A stretch of DNA of 39,668 nt from a virus. Within the stretch, counting starts at the first letter, position 1. Every line of letters starts with the position of its first letter. The stretch lies in IMG/VR virus record IMGVR_UViG_3300020194_000883, positions 1 through 39,668 of that record; one strand, written 5' to 3'. This document shows, one piece after another, positions 9,601 to 18,967 of the stretch. The position numbers and the translations under genes were made by a program. The notes beneath the pieces were generated by a model. It was not told where the DNA came from. It did not search any database and saw only the letters and a list, made by a program, of their open reading frames with translations.

Positions 9601-12600
9601 TCCTGTTAACTTAACCGGTGCTGGAATCGCAGGCCAAGCAGGCGATACTGCGTTTACAGTAAACAATAATGCAACAACTGCATACACCATTGATGGCGAT
9701 CCAAATCCTACACTCTATGTGAAACCAGGTTTCACGTACACATTTACAATTGCAGCCGCAGGACATCCTTTCTGGATTCAGTCAACTGATCCGGCAACAG
9801 CAGGATATGACGCTTCAAACACGTTAGGAACTGATGAAGGAATCACAAACAACGGCACAGAAAATGGTACATTGATATGGACTGTACCAGAGGATTTCAG
9901 TGAAGACACGTATTATTATGTATGTCAAAACCATGCCGGACAAATGCTTGGAAATGTTGTTGTTACAAGCAATCCAGCAGCATTTACATTCCTTGACATT
10001 AGTAATCAAATCGGAACTCTTGACGGTGTTTATACAGTGTCCGATGTTCCAACAGAAACTTCGATGAATTTTCAAACCAACTTCAAAGCCGGTGCAAAAA
10101 CCATCACAGTTTCTCAAGCATCACAAACAGACAATGACCACATTTATGTTGCACTAGGACATAACTTTGCAGACGGTACTCCAATAACCTACAGTTCGAA
10201 TAACAATGCTGTTTGGGACGGATTTTTTGAAGGACAAACCTACTATGTGACTGTAATCGACGACAAATACTTACAGTTAAGCGACAGTGAAGACAATCGT
10301 CGAGACGGAGTTTATATGGCAATGGATTGGACTACAATCCCTTCTTCAGAACATATAATCACCAGTACTACTGTAAACGGTATGGTTCCTATTACTCCTA
10401 GTATCTCTGTTACAACTGGTAGCAAACTTGTAGACGGCGGTGAAGACAGTATTTTCTTAACTTACTACAAGGCCGGTGATGATTTTATATTAAAAGATCC
10501 AAGTACCACCCCAGGTAAGTTGACAACTTATACTATTGCAAGTGTAGTAGATGATAGCACTATCAATCTCACAGCCCCAGTAGGATTTACAAGTGCATCA
10601 GCTGTACACTTGGTTCCAACCAAGATCTATACTAGACCGGATGGTGCAAGCACACACAGACCGTTTGACGGTGGTGTTGAAATTATTGCTGGTAGTGCTC
10701 CAGGATCGCAGATTGTGCGTCAAACACGTAAGTACTTCCGTTATCAGTCAGGTAAAGGTATTCAAATTAGTTTGGCTATCAACTTTAATCCACCGTTGCT
10801 AGTAGAAAAAATCAGCGTTGTTGCTGACGAAAAATGTCAAAGAGACATCGGTTATATTGCACAGGGTGCTGCTCTTGAAACAGCATTAGGTGGAACTTAT
10901 CAAGCATATTTCCACGGATTAGCGGAGTTAAGAAGTTTATATCTAAATCCAGTAGTAAATAAACGTATAACTAAAGTAAAAAATGATATACTTGCATTGC
11001 CACAAGTTGACGATAGCACAACAGCAGAAGCAAGAGTTGAAACATATTTTACAGAAATTCTTGATATCATTGACAACAGCGCATTAGCAGCAAATGTTCC
11101 TGTTTATACAGATCCAAGTTCGGGCAGAACCAGTGGACAACTAGCAGCAAGAGATCAGTTGGTTGCAAACCAAGCATTTATACAGGCAGAATTAAAAGCC
11201 TTTATAGATGTTACGTATCCAAATACCACTTGGGATACAACAACACTGTTGGACGACATGGAGATGCTAACATATGCGATTGCATATGATATGAGTTACG
11301 GCGGTAACTTTGCAAGTTACCAAATGGCAACATTGATTATGTATGTAACCAACACAAAAGTATATGGAAAGAACACATCCGAGTCACTTGCTGTATTGAA
11401 TAGATTCAAAGCCATCATTGGTGATATTGTGCAAGAAAATGCTGTTACAGTAACAGCAGGTTGCACAGAAACACAAGATACTAGCGGTACGCCAGCAGGC
11501 GCAAGCGAAGGCACAGAAGTTGTAAACCTATTGCAGATTGTAATTGACGGTGTAACTTATGGTACATCTGCTGTTGAGTTTACTGGCACTCACACAAAGA
11601 CCAAACCAAGTATTACTTGGGCAAACGGTGAACTTCAAGATGCTGCCGGTGATATTGAATCCAATATGAGTACATTGATTGTGAGTTACGCAACTCGCAT
11701 ACAGACCAAATATCCAAACTATATTAAGGCAGGACAGATTGTCAACATAAGTGATTGTAACAGTTCTTACTTCAACGGAGACTTTACTGTTACAACTTAT
11801 ATTGATGACTTTACATTCCAATATAGTTTGCCAGGAACACCGCCTACATTCAATCCGAGTGGAGTTGTGCAGTTCCGTCCTACTAAATGGGAAAATAGTT
11901 CAGTGCGTTGTGGATTGTATGATTTCCAAAACGGATTCTTTTATGAATACGATGGCAATACAATCTATGCAGTGCGTAGAAACAGCACACTACAGTTAAG
12001 TGGTACAGCAAATGCTACATTCCAATCAAACATTATAACAGGCAAGAATACTGAATTTGAAGGACAGTTAGATGTTGGAGACATGATAGTTTTGAGAGGT
12101 CAAAGTTATAAAGTAACTGGTATTAACGCCAAAGACACTATCACTATTCAACCTCGATATAAAGGTTCGAATACTGACGGTATTATTATTACTAAAACTG
12201 TTGATCTTAAGATTCCGCAGGAAGAATGGAATATGGATGTTGCAGACGGCACAGGGCCTAGCAACTTTAATCTTGACATTACAAAAATACAAATGGCATA
12301 TATGGACTATAGTTGGTATGGTGCTGGTAAGATACGCTTTGGATTCAAAGACACTTACGGACATGTTATATACTGTCATGAAATGTTGCACAACAACAGA
12401 GAAACTGAAGCCTATATGAGATCAGGTAATATTCCTGCAAGATACGAAGTTGAAAACACAGGAATAACAACTTATCAACCGAGATTGTTCCACTGGGGTA
12501 CTTCGGTTATTATGGATGGTACGTTCGATGACGACAAAGCATATTTGTTCACAGCGTCAAGCAACACATTATCATTCACAAACGGTCAAAGTTTAAGTGC

Positions 12601-13414
12601 TACAACTAATAGTGCTTCAGGGTTAGTTGGAAGATACAGTTATACCTATAGAACAAGAGAATGGTTTGTAGAACTTTTCTTTAATTCTAACGATGCAAGT
12701 AAGTTTAGTATAGGAACTCCGTTGTATACAACAGACGGATCGCTTAATGGCGAAACAGTGAACAGCACATACTTTAGTGGAAGCTCACTGGTTGTGCGTA
12801 TCTTTATTGCAAGACAATGGAATACACCTAGTATCTACCCTAGTGTTAACACAAGCACAGTCGTAAGTATTGGTGCTCCTGCATCAGGTGGCAGTGATGA
12901 ACAAACATTGTTGGGTGATATTCCGTTGATCAGTATTAGACTTGCACCAAGTGTTGACAACGGCATTACTGGTAATATGGGCGAACGCGATATTATAAAC
13001 AGAATGCAACTACAACTTAAACAGATTGGTCTTGTTTTAACACATGATTGTAATGTAAGATTGATTCTAAACAGTAGTTTGAGTAATATTAACTTCCAGA
13101 AAGTTCAATCACCTAGTTTGAGTAATCTTGTTGTGCATGACAAATCAGACACTATCACTGGCGGTACTCCGATATTTGAATTTAGAGCTTCAGGCGGTAC
13201 TGAAACAAATGGAGCACGTTTGAGTAATGCTACTGATTTTGATCTAACAGATATCACCGACTTGGGTAATAGTATACTAGGCGGTGATGGTGTTTTTCCA
13301 AATGGTCCTGACTTGTTGACTATTTCAGTTAGAGTTATTGATACTTCGGATATCAATGCTGGAAGTCCGTTTGAAGCAAGTGGGCGTATTACATGGAGCG
13401 AATCGCAAGCATAA
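6611..13414 (+). CDS. Giant tail fibre/adhesin with cupredoxin-like domain
   Basis: This is a 2267-residue virion protein without signal peptide or membrane segment. Residues about 150-1000 contain repeated modules each carrying an H-G-F/L-x-x-G-x-x-V signature followed by D.NRFRLK-type strands. Residues about 1025-1120 look like a cupredoxin: His1052 (GHPFW) plus Cys1105, His1108 and Met1112 (YYYVCQNHAGQM), the four ligands of a type 1 copper site. Residues about 1355-1395 and 1760-1950 are two halves of the module shared with the gene at 453. They are separated by a 360-residue insertion with a helical part (KCQRDIGYI...YAIAYDMSYGGN), similar to modules of marine myophage giant proteins. 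It is a host-recognition candidate. Confidence 0.85.
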   Translation: MAKKLIHNYTFTPGTRTIVIKEMHNLERFLLISNLTTNETIFTFNDNVNGLASHAIDHTNETTTVVLDYDTTSMSATDSLQIFVEMDNTSFRPEEAFVDPVHKFRVSNPENLIDTDFEYGLQSSKWETLELSNNVPSFYGKNGDYTLLGINIVRATAGSDIIRVTCTDPHRISKGTPIDVQGLTSLTAEGKYLVADVEDDFVFTYKSRGIQATTQNVKTPYTTIVPGQFYTGADVAFIPESGIQTDTTNQSELSVSTTEAHGFETGSKFYFLNTVSPKTLVLDSISTNTAADGFPIVDIVDTETANITIDNSLTDTRAVKGAYELRFDANAVDTGSSTITWNNHGFRENDVILYLKPAGTDTPIGGLNSLDFYWITEQTENTFKLKSTPTGPAIGFSSAGTYDHGQGVMMLAYEIYSMRSQYYTYNTYWTTRGQAFGGSTNNSGWDLAQSSYGKIGSRPDFTIPVHARKSSTSTSWRNYPYYGFNQYGVYWGQSYDNDMRLADNHSTYPHSFNFVEDFNRFSSVPNFDSPASSSYLQWQSTGSMTWSNNGSYYYSGTWTFGRGDFFFVPVNDNSEKDSFYEENHGFVDGQSVNFSYTGNPLYYYTHGVGNYSTNYTPSTLNAGTYIVEVVDKNRFRLKNGSTSIRIASATGTYTVTGIRQRPTRDSFYIESHGLAENNVVTAGLEFGARFPTASSGNINFTSSNTDLEIFRSVCDSGVDAFLNSLSSRSNMIMDGTSRNSPFRYGTGSSSNSTMSQGFNMYLYQYDNTWSSWTIQGGDWNTGAYDTGEVEDVAQGRPVSGQGHAMIMTPFVQDSEIPFWSVANKQPLNRYGYSNFEARFSITNSYTIDQRFGNQTNPTVWTTVGVNGTATGTVTDWRFARVAQYANATGRDCILQYQISIKKDDWDSYNFYSMAYSRDNSPAYAYFNSNGYNHLDYTVFMRIPDAITIDATMLQNLDAYVMDTLVDGFKYPTLEVGGNYKTQVIDENRFRLKSTGGVPVNLTGAGIAGQAGDTAFTVNNNATTAYTIDGDPNPTLYVKPGFTYTFTIAAAGHPFWIQSTDPATAGYDASNTLGTDEGITNNGTENGTLIWTVPEDFSEDTYYYVCQNHAGQMLGNVVVTSNPAAFTFLDISNQIGTLDGVYTVSDVPTETSMNFQTNFKAGAKTITVSQASQTDNDHIYVALGHNFADGTPITYSSNNNAVWDGFFEGQTYYVTVIDDKYLQLSDSEDNRRDGVYMAMDWTTIPSSEHIITSTTVNGMVPITPSISVTTGSKLVDGGEDSIFLTYYKAGDDFILKDPSTTPGKLTTYTIASVVDDSTINLTAPVGFTSASAVHLVPTKIYTRPDGASTHRPFDGGVEIIAGSAPGSQIVRQTRKYFRYQSGKGIQISLAINFNPPLLVEKISVVADEKCQRDIGYIAQGAALETALGGTYQAYFHGLAELRSLYLNPVVNKRITKVKNDILALPQVDDSTTAEARVETYFTEILDIIDNSALAANVPVYTDPSSGRTSGQLAARDQLVANQAFIQAELKAFIDVTYPNTTWDTTTLLDDMEMLTYAIAYDMSYGGNFASYQMATLIMYVTNTKVYGKNTSESLAVLNRFKAIIGDIVQENAVTVTAGCTETQDTSGTPAGASEGTEVVNLLQIVIDGVTYGTSAVEFTGTHTKTKPSITWANGELQDAAGDIESNMSTLIVSYATRIQTKYPNYIKAGQIVNISDCNSSYFNGDFTVTTYIDDFTFQYSLPGTPPTFNPSGVVQFRPTKWENSSVRCGLYDFQNGFFYEYDGNTIYAVRRNSTLQLSGTANATFQSNIITGKNTEFEGQLDVGDMIVLRGQSYKVTGINAKDTITIQPRYKGSNTDGIIITKTVDLKIPQEEWNMDVADGTGPSNFNLDITKIQMAYMDYSWYGAGKIRFGFKDTYGHVIYCHEMLHNNRETEAYMRSGNIPARYEVENTGITTYQPRLFHWGTSVIMDGTFDDDKAYLFTASSNTLSFTNGQSLSATTNSASGLVGRYSYTYRTREWFVELFFNSNDASKFSIGTPLYTTDGSLNGETVNSTYFSGSSLVVRIFIARQWNTPSIYPSVNTSTVVSIGAPASGGSDEQTLLGDIPLISIRLAPSVDNGITGNMGERDIINRMQLQLKQIGLVLTHDCNVRLILNSSLSNINFQKVQSPSLSNLVVHDKSDTITGGTPIFEFRASGGTETNGARLSNATDFDLTDITDLGNSILGGDGVFPNGPDLLTISVRVIDTSDINAGSPFEASGRITWSESQA

Positions 13415-13435
13415 AAACAAAGGGGGAAGGCAACT

Positions 13436-16400
13436 GTGTCTACTATCAGTGAAAACACGGTTGCCGAATCCGCTATTGGCGACAACAGCGTTAACCAAGG
13501 TCAATATATATTTGATTTTGAAGTTGTTGGGCTAGAACTATCCGCTACTGACAATCAAAGCGAAGGAACCACAAGACAAACCGATGGTGCGCTTGTGTAT
13601 GATCATTTTCGACCTGCTGTTAGAGCAGTAGTTGAAGACACTGGTGTTGTGTTTGTATCAGCGTCTACCTCTGTTGTCAACATATCTTCTATCAATGATA
13701 CTGCAACATTTACATACGGTGATTTTGATTCTATCTACGAGTTTAATGGACTTATACTTGAGTTCCAAGATGATTATCCAGGGTTGCCGATTGGTCCAAT
13801 TAGTGTAAATGCAGTTGGCGAAATACAATATATTGGTCCGCAAAACTTTGTTCCAGGATTAGTAGAATTAAGTATTGGTGCTAATGACAACACTATTAAA
13901 TCTACAAGTCGTATCACACAAGGTGCATTGGAGATCAGTGCTACTGACAATCAAGGACCAGGTGTTGTTAGAATCAGCGATGGCAAACTGGAATATCCAC
14001 ACTTTAGACCAGTACTCGAAGTTGAACGTAGCTATGTTACTGAACTGACATTTGGTGCACTAGGAGGCGCAGCAGAAGCTGATCCAGAATACAATAACGG
14101 TGCAATCAGTAATGTTACTGGCAACGGCAGCGACTTCTTCAAGCGTGAAGTTACTGTAAATGGCGTAAGGATTGTTGCCGCAGGCACAGTAGGTGGACAA
14201 ACAGCAGTACCAGATGCGTGGTTAGAAAAAGTAGCACGTATGTTTGAACTGTTCTTAGACAAAGATGCCGCAGGCATTAATAAAACTGCACAACGAAATG
14301 TTATTAAAACACTTAGAGGTGACGCAGGAACATATCACGCAGCCCAAGGACCAACACTGCAACGAGTAGCAAGAGGCGCAGGCAGTGACTACACTCCAAA
14401 CTTCTTAACAGATGCAGGTATTGCTTCTTATAACTTGTCACCATTATTTGACACGCACGTTGCTAACGATATGGTTTGGTATTTGAATTCAACAGGCGAT
14501 GGCTACGGCGATGGCGAAATTGATGCACAAGAAGTAATCGAACACGTATTCCATACATTACATATGCACGGACTTGATGCAGTATCATTAAAAATGTATC
14601 CATTTATTAGTGCAGACTGGGCAACTGGTCCACTATATGCAGCAATGGTGGAAGCATATGACGGTGGGTTCTGGGATCCGTCAGGGTATGGTGGCGCCAA
14701 CTTTAAAACAGACAGTGATGCATTTGAAGTAGCTGCAAAAGAATATTTATACCTACTAAACTTCTCTATGTTTGAATATACAGGACTATGGGACGGTGAC
14801 AGTCTTGCTCCTGAGTGGACAGATACTGTTCGTACATCATCACAAATACAAACAAATCTTCCATTAGGATATGCACTCTTTAACTCATACATTGTACCAG
14901 TTATTAGTAAGCCTTCATTGGCAACTATTAACAGTATATTTGGCGATGGTAATACACCAGCACAAGATAATCCAGCACTAGCAGGAGTATCAGGATATGT
15001 TGTTGATGTATTAGTAGGAGGCAATGATACAGCATATTTCTTTGCCAGTGATGGTATTGATAGATTAGAACGATATGCCGGTTTGCCTATATCACCTATT
15101 GGTGTAAATGCCATAGGCACACTACAATACGAAGGTGTAATGGATTATCAACCAAGCATCGGCGAACTGATCGTAAGCGACAATGATGCATTTGCAAACA
15201 TTGCAGTTATTGTAGATACAACTACACTTGCAATCGGAGTTGATTGGAATGACGGTCCTGGTGTTGTTAGAGACAGCGATGGCAAACTTGAATATCCATA
15301 TTTCCGTCCATCTCTAGAAGTTGATGTAGAAAATATTCCGTTCAAAACACTTGCAGCAAGTTCGGTAGAATACAAGTTTGAAAACAGTATTGCTTATCAA
15401 ACACTCACTGGTGCAGGCTTACCAATCGGACCAATCAGCTACAGTGCTATATCTGAAGAACAACAGATTGCAGGTGCACTTGCTTCGTTCTTTGACTTTA
15501 CTGATATCATTCCTTTGACAATAAATGCAGTAGGCAGTCTTGACACCAATCGACAAGAGTTTGAGTTTGACACTACAGTTACAGTTGAAGTTGATGCAAA
15601 CGATATTGTGTTTGCAGTTTATCCAAGAACAGCAACAACCAACTTTGAAATCACTGCTGCTGACAGTGTTGGTAAAACGTTTGTCTATAACGATACAGGA
15701 TTGTTTGCTGTTACAACTGCTACAGATATAATAGGTATTAGTGCAACTATTGAAGTTACGCCGTTGATTGTCGGTGCAACCTCTGTTGAAAATAGAGTGG
15801 TTGTTGTACCAGATCAAACATTAGAAACTGTTATATCAGGAGACAACACTCGTACCAGCACTACCATCAATTTTGGCATAGATACGGTTAGTGTTGAGAT
15901 TGGAGTCGTAGAAGATATAGATGTGATTTATCAACCTGTGCAACCAGAGAATCCGTCTACAACATTTACAGTAACCGGTGCATATGCAAATATCGGATCT
16001 ACTATCAGTGATTATGTGATAGAGTTTGATACAACTGATAGCAATATCTACAACGAGATTGTATCTGTGTTGAATGATCGAATAGCATTTACTGGATATG
16101 ATTTGCCTAGTAACGAATCATATATTACATTTTGGAAGCAAGGTGTTGTTCAACACGCTGTAAGACATTCGTTTGTAAATCAAACCATACTAAACACAAG
16201 AAACTATTACAACTATGCAACTCTGCGTGTTCAAGCATCTGTTCTCAACGGCAATCAAGCAATAGTCATTGACACCAATCCTAGAGGATTAGCTATTGCT
16301 ACAGCTACATTTGACAATCAGTCTTACAATCTTACAAGTTTAGGGTTCGAGTTTGACGAAATAAGATATTACAACGGCGATCCTGCCAACAACAATGAAA

Positions 16401-18502
16401 TGCTGCTATGGTCAGCAAGCATAAGCAGAGATTTCCACATTGGTGCCGATGTTGATGTAAAACAAACTATACTGATTCCGGAACAAACTCTATCACTTGA
16501 CATCGAAGCACAACAACAGCATTTGACAAGTTACAATGTTCCAGATCAAAGTGCAGCACTAGAAATAGGCGAAACGCATATAAGTTCAGTGATTTACGAT
16601 TATGAGACAAGTGGCAACTTTATCAAAGGTAGCGCCACTGGTATAGTTGTAACATTGGGCAGCATTGACACAACACCGTTGGTTATCAGCGATGCAGATA
16701 GTTTCCAAATATTGTATAACTATTTGGATTACGAACATAATCTTGGCACACTTGAGATTGGCGATGCAAGCACAGTCAGCAATGTATTTGGATACAACGA
16801 CTTGGTTCACAATCTTGGTGAACTAGAAATCACTGCCGATGATGCAACTGTTAGATCTTATGATCCTGCTGTAGGTGATGTAGAACTTGAGATTGGCGAT
16901 GCAAGCACAGTCAGCAATGTATTTGGATACAACGACTTGGTTCACAATCTTGGTGAACTAGAAATCACTGTTGCTGATGTTCTAGCGCAGACACTGGTAT
17001 ACAATCATCCTGGTGCATTAGAAATCAGCGATGCTGACACTGTTTCATTCATTTATGATATAGTAGACAGCGGATCGTTTATCAAAGGCAGTGCAACTAG
17101 CATAGAAATCACTAGTGGTACTGTAGATACAACACCACTAATCATAACAGGTTCAGATAATATAGCAAATACATTTGCATATGCAGATAGTGCAGTGTTT
17201 GTAAAACTGTCTGTTGTTGATGAAGATATAGTTTACAACTTCCAAGACAGCATAACACTTGAACTTGCTGCACAAGACCAAACTGCATCAACGACAACGT
17301 TTGTAAACACTACTGCATTAGAAGTTGCTGCACAAGATAGTATTCAACAGGTATTTGAATTTGCAGATACAGGTGTGTTCCGTGCAATAACAGCATTTGA
17401 TGTCGACATTATTAGAAATATTGTAGATAATGTTGGACTAGAAATAACTTCAACCGATAAGTTCAGTCAAAGTGTAAGCAGAATCACACAAGGTGCGCTG
17501 GAAGTTGCAGTGGACAGCCCGCATACATTTGCTATCAATAGATCGTCAACTGCACCACTGGAGATAGCAGAAGACGGAACCATAAGTGTTGCATATGATT
17601 ATGCCGACACAGGTGTGTTTGCCAAACTAGCCGCAGACGAAACTGCATTTACAACCAACAGAGATGCAATAGGTGAACTAGAGATTGCCGCACAAGAAGC
17701 CATTGTGCAGATATTCAACACAGAAGATGTTGCTGCACTTGGTGCACTGGTTGTGAGTGATCAACAGATTGTGTTTGTGTTTGACACAGTTACAGCAAAC
17801 CTATTCTCTGTGCTGTCGGATCAAAGCAGCACACAAAACTTTGCAGCCGATCCTGCATTGAGCATAGACACTGATGCAACCAACAGCATTGCTTACACAC
17901 AACCACAAGATACTATCGAAACTGTGATAGACAGCATCAGTGTTGTCAACAAAACGTTTGCATACGACGACACTGCCGAGTTTGGATTGCTTGGTGCATC
18001 AGACAGCGAAAACATATTCAACTTTGAGTATGTAGAGTTCAACACATTTGGTGCTACAGATGATGTAGATGTCATATACAACTTTGACAGTGAAGCACCT
18101 GCATTGGAAGCAGGTGACACCGCAACACAGAGCAGCACAAGACAATACATAGATGAAGTCAACTTTGTAACATTTGTTGCTGCATCCAGTGAAATACTAG
18201 TCAACATCGACAACGAAGGCGTGCTAGGATTTGGCGTAAGCGACGATGTTGATATCGTCTACAACTTCCAGCCACAGGCGTTTATTGAAACCACGGCATT
18301 TGATGATATCACACAGAGTGTGAGTAGGCGCACCACAGCACCGTTGAAAGTAGGCGGCACCACCAATCAGTATTACTACACCAAGTTCAAGCAGATTTAT
18401 GCAAACGACACCATTGAGTTCAAACTCAAAGGCGACAGTAACGAAATAAAGATAACTGGTGCAGTAGAATCAACAGGTCCAAAACAAATCTGGATTGGTT
18501 AG
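13436..18502 (+). CDS. Giant repetitive virion protein with embedded metallopeptidase-like domain
   Basis: This 1688-residue protein starts at GTG, chosen because AGGGGGAAGG lies 6 nt upstream and the frame opens there. Most of it is degenerate repeats of about 30-45 residues built on L-E-I-x-x-x-D and a hydrophobic Y/F patch. A DGKLEYPHFRP-type element occurs three times (about residues 50, 190, 620). Residues about 197-500 are a different, globular domain with E369-H370-V-F-H373-T-L-H376-M-H378-G and a later E436. These resemble a conserved Glu/His signature of secreted marine bacterial proteins with suspected zinc peptidase activity; this is uncertain. It ends in a 4-bp overlap with a convergent gene. 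The likely role is a long fibre or cell-surface-digesting adhesin. Confidence 0.78.
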   Translation: MSTISENTVAESAIGDNSVNQGQYIFDFEVVGLELSATDNQSEGTTRQTDGALVYDHFRPAVRAVVEDTGVVFVSASTSVVNISSINDTATFTYGDFDSIYEFNGLILEFQDDYPGLPIGPISVNAVGEIQYIGPQNFVPGLVELSIGANDNTIKSTSRITQGALEISATDNQGPGVVRISDGKLEYPHFRPVLEVERSYVTELTFGALGGAAEADPEYNNGAISNVTGNGSDFFKREVTVNGVRIVAAGTVGGQTAVPDAWLEKVARMFELFLDKDAAGINKTAQRNVIKTLRGDAGTYHAAQGPTLQRVARGAGSDYTPNFLTDAGIASYNLSPLFDTHVANDMVWYLNSTGDGYGDGEIDAQEVIEHVFHTLHMHGLDAVSLKMYPFISADWATGPLYAAMVEAYDGGFWDPSGYGGANFKTDSDAFEVAAKEYLYLLNFSMFEYTGLWDGDSLAPEWTDTVRTSSQIQTNLPLGYALFNSYIVPVISKPSLATINSIFGDGNTPAQDNPALAGVSGYVVDVLVGGNDTAYFFASDGIDRLERYAGLPISPIGVNAIGTLQYEGVMDYQPSIGELIVSDNDAFANIAVIVDTTTLAIGVDWNDGPGVVRDSDGKLEYPYFRPSLEVDVENIPFKTLAASSVEYKFENSIAYQTLTGAGLPIGPISYSAISEEQQIAGALASFFDFTDIIPLTINAVGSLDTNRQEFEFDTTVTVEVDANDIVFAVYPRTATTNFEITAADSVGKTFVYNDTGLFAVTTATDIIGISATIEVTPLIVGATSVENRVVVVPDQTLETVISGDNTRTSTTINFGIDTVSVEIGVVEDIDVIYQPVQPENPSTTFTVTGAYANIGSTISDYVIEFDTTDSNIYNEIVSVLNDRIAFTGYDLPSNESYITFWKQGVVQHAVRHSFVNQTILNTRNYYNYATLRVQASVLNGNQAIVIDTNPRGLAIATATFDNQSYNLTSLGFEFDEIRYYNGDPANNNEMLLWSASISRDFHIGADVDVKQTILIPEQTLSLDIEAQQQHLTSYNVPDQSAALEIGETHISSVIYDYETSGNFIKGSATGIVVTLGSIDTTPLVISDADSFQILYNYLDYEHNLGTLEIGDASTVSNVFGYNDLVHNLGELEITADDATVRSYDPAVGDVELEIGDASTVSNVFGYNDLVHNLGELEITVADVLAQTLVYNHPGALEISDADTVSFIYDIVDSGSFIKGSATSIEITSGTVDTTPLIITGSDNIANTFAYADSAVFVKLSVVDEDIVYNFQDSITLELAAQDQTASTTTFVNTTALEVAAQDSIQQVFEFADTGVFRAITAFDVDIIRNIVDNVGLEITSTDKFSQSVSRITQGALEVAVDSPHTFAINRSSTAPLEIAEDGTISVAYDYADTGVFAKLAADETAFTTNRDAIGELEIAAQEAIVQIFNTEDVAALGALVVSDQQIVFVFDTVTANLFSVLSDQSSTQNFAADPALSIDTDATNSIAYTQPQDTIETVIDSISVVNKTFAYDDTAEFGLLGASDSENIFNFEYVEFNTFGATDDVDVIYNFDSEAPALEAGDTATQSSTRQYIDEVNFVTFVAASSEILVNIDNEGVLGFGVSDDVDIVYNFQPQAFIETTAFDDITQSVSRRTTAPLKVGGTTNQYYYTKFKQIYANDTIEFKLKGDSNEIKITGAVESTGPKQIWIG
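16750..16835 (+). repeat. 86-bp direct repeat, copy 1
   Basis: This is identical over 86 bp to 16885-16970, with a 135-bp period. It encodes part of a 45-residue repeat unit in the 1688-residue virion protein. Confidence 0.93.
16885..16970 (+). repeat. 86-bp direct repeat, copy 2
   Basis: This is the second exact copy of 16750-16835. Perfect identity including third codon positions implies a recent in-frame duplication or gene conversion. Confidence 0.93.
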
Positions 18503-18699
18503 ATTTTTTTTACAACTTCTTCGACACACTCGTCAATTCTAAAGTTAATGTCTTCGTAGTCAGGATTTTCATCAATAAGTTTTACAATCCATTGCTCGGC
18601 ATCTGTTTCATCAAGATGACTTGAACACAGTTCCCACTGGTCTGTTTTCTCATCTATCTGTTTGTAAACTTCATAAAATATATTTTTAACAGTATCCAT
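18499..18699 (-). CDS. Small acidic hypothetical protein
   Basis: This 66-residue protein starts at MDTVKNIFYEVYK. That start was chosen because AAGGAAG lies just upstream on the minus strand; a longer frame to 18819 would begin upstream of the promoter. The protein is acidic and probably helical, with two Cys and no recognisable domain. It converges with the giant tail gene, and the stop codons overlap. A consensus sigma-70 promoter lies 25 nt upstream, so it is likely an early, host-directed gene rather than a virion gene. Confidence 0.75.
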   Translation of the reverse strand: MDTVKNIFYEVYKQIDEKTDQWELCSSHLDETDAEQWIVKLIDENPDYEDINFRIDECVEEVVKKI

Positions 18700-18723
18700 A
18701 CATCTTCCTTTTGATTTAGTATT

Positions 18724-18752
18724 AGAATAACATATTATATATTTTGTGTCAA
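18724..18752 (-). promoter_or_regulatory. Sigma-70 promoter
   Basis: On the minus strand, TTGACA (18752-18747), a 17-bp spacer and TATTCT (18729-18724) precede the 66-residue gene. Confidence 0.75.
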
Positions 18753-18880
18753 ACAAAATATTAGTGTTAAATCTTACACCGCTTCGTACGGCATCAAACG
18801 ACACGTCATACGGCCCCATATGACATGGTTAAAATAAAATATTTGATAACTGTTTTTCAGCATATGTGCTAAAGATTACC

Positions 18881-18907
18881 CCCCGCCTAGTGAAACTAAA
18901 CGAGGGG
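18881..18907. terminator. GC-rich imperfect hairpin, possible terminator
   Basis: CCCC...TAGT-gaa-ACTA...GGGG is followed on the plus strand by CTTTGTT. It lies in the 268-bp gap between two minus-strand genes (18700-18967). It may stop plus-strand read-through from the tail operon. Confidence 0.45.
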
Positions 18908-18930
18908 CTTTGTTAAAGGTTCTTATTAAA

Positions 18931-18943
18931 AGGGCTATGCCCT
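18931..18943 (-). terminator. Probable terminator of the 97-residue gene
   Basis: The perfect stem AGGGC-ATA-GCCCT is followed on the minus strand by TTTTAAT, 25 nt past the stop of the upstream minus gene. Confidence 0.5.
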
Positions 18944-18967
18944 ACTAGCTAAAATACTCTTGTATTA

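Noticed and set aside
14503-15120. 205-codon minus-strand frame
   Set aside because: It lies inside the giant fibre gene in the opposite direction, with no start signals and a composition of a shadow frame.
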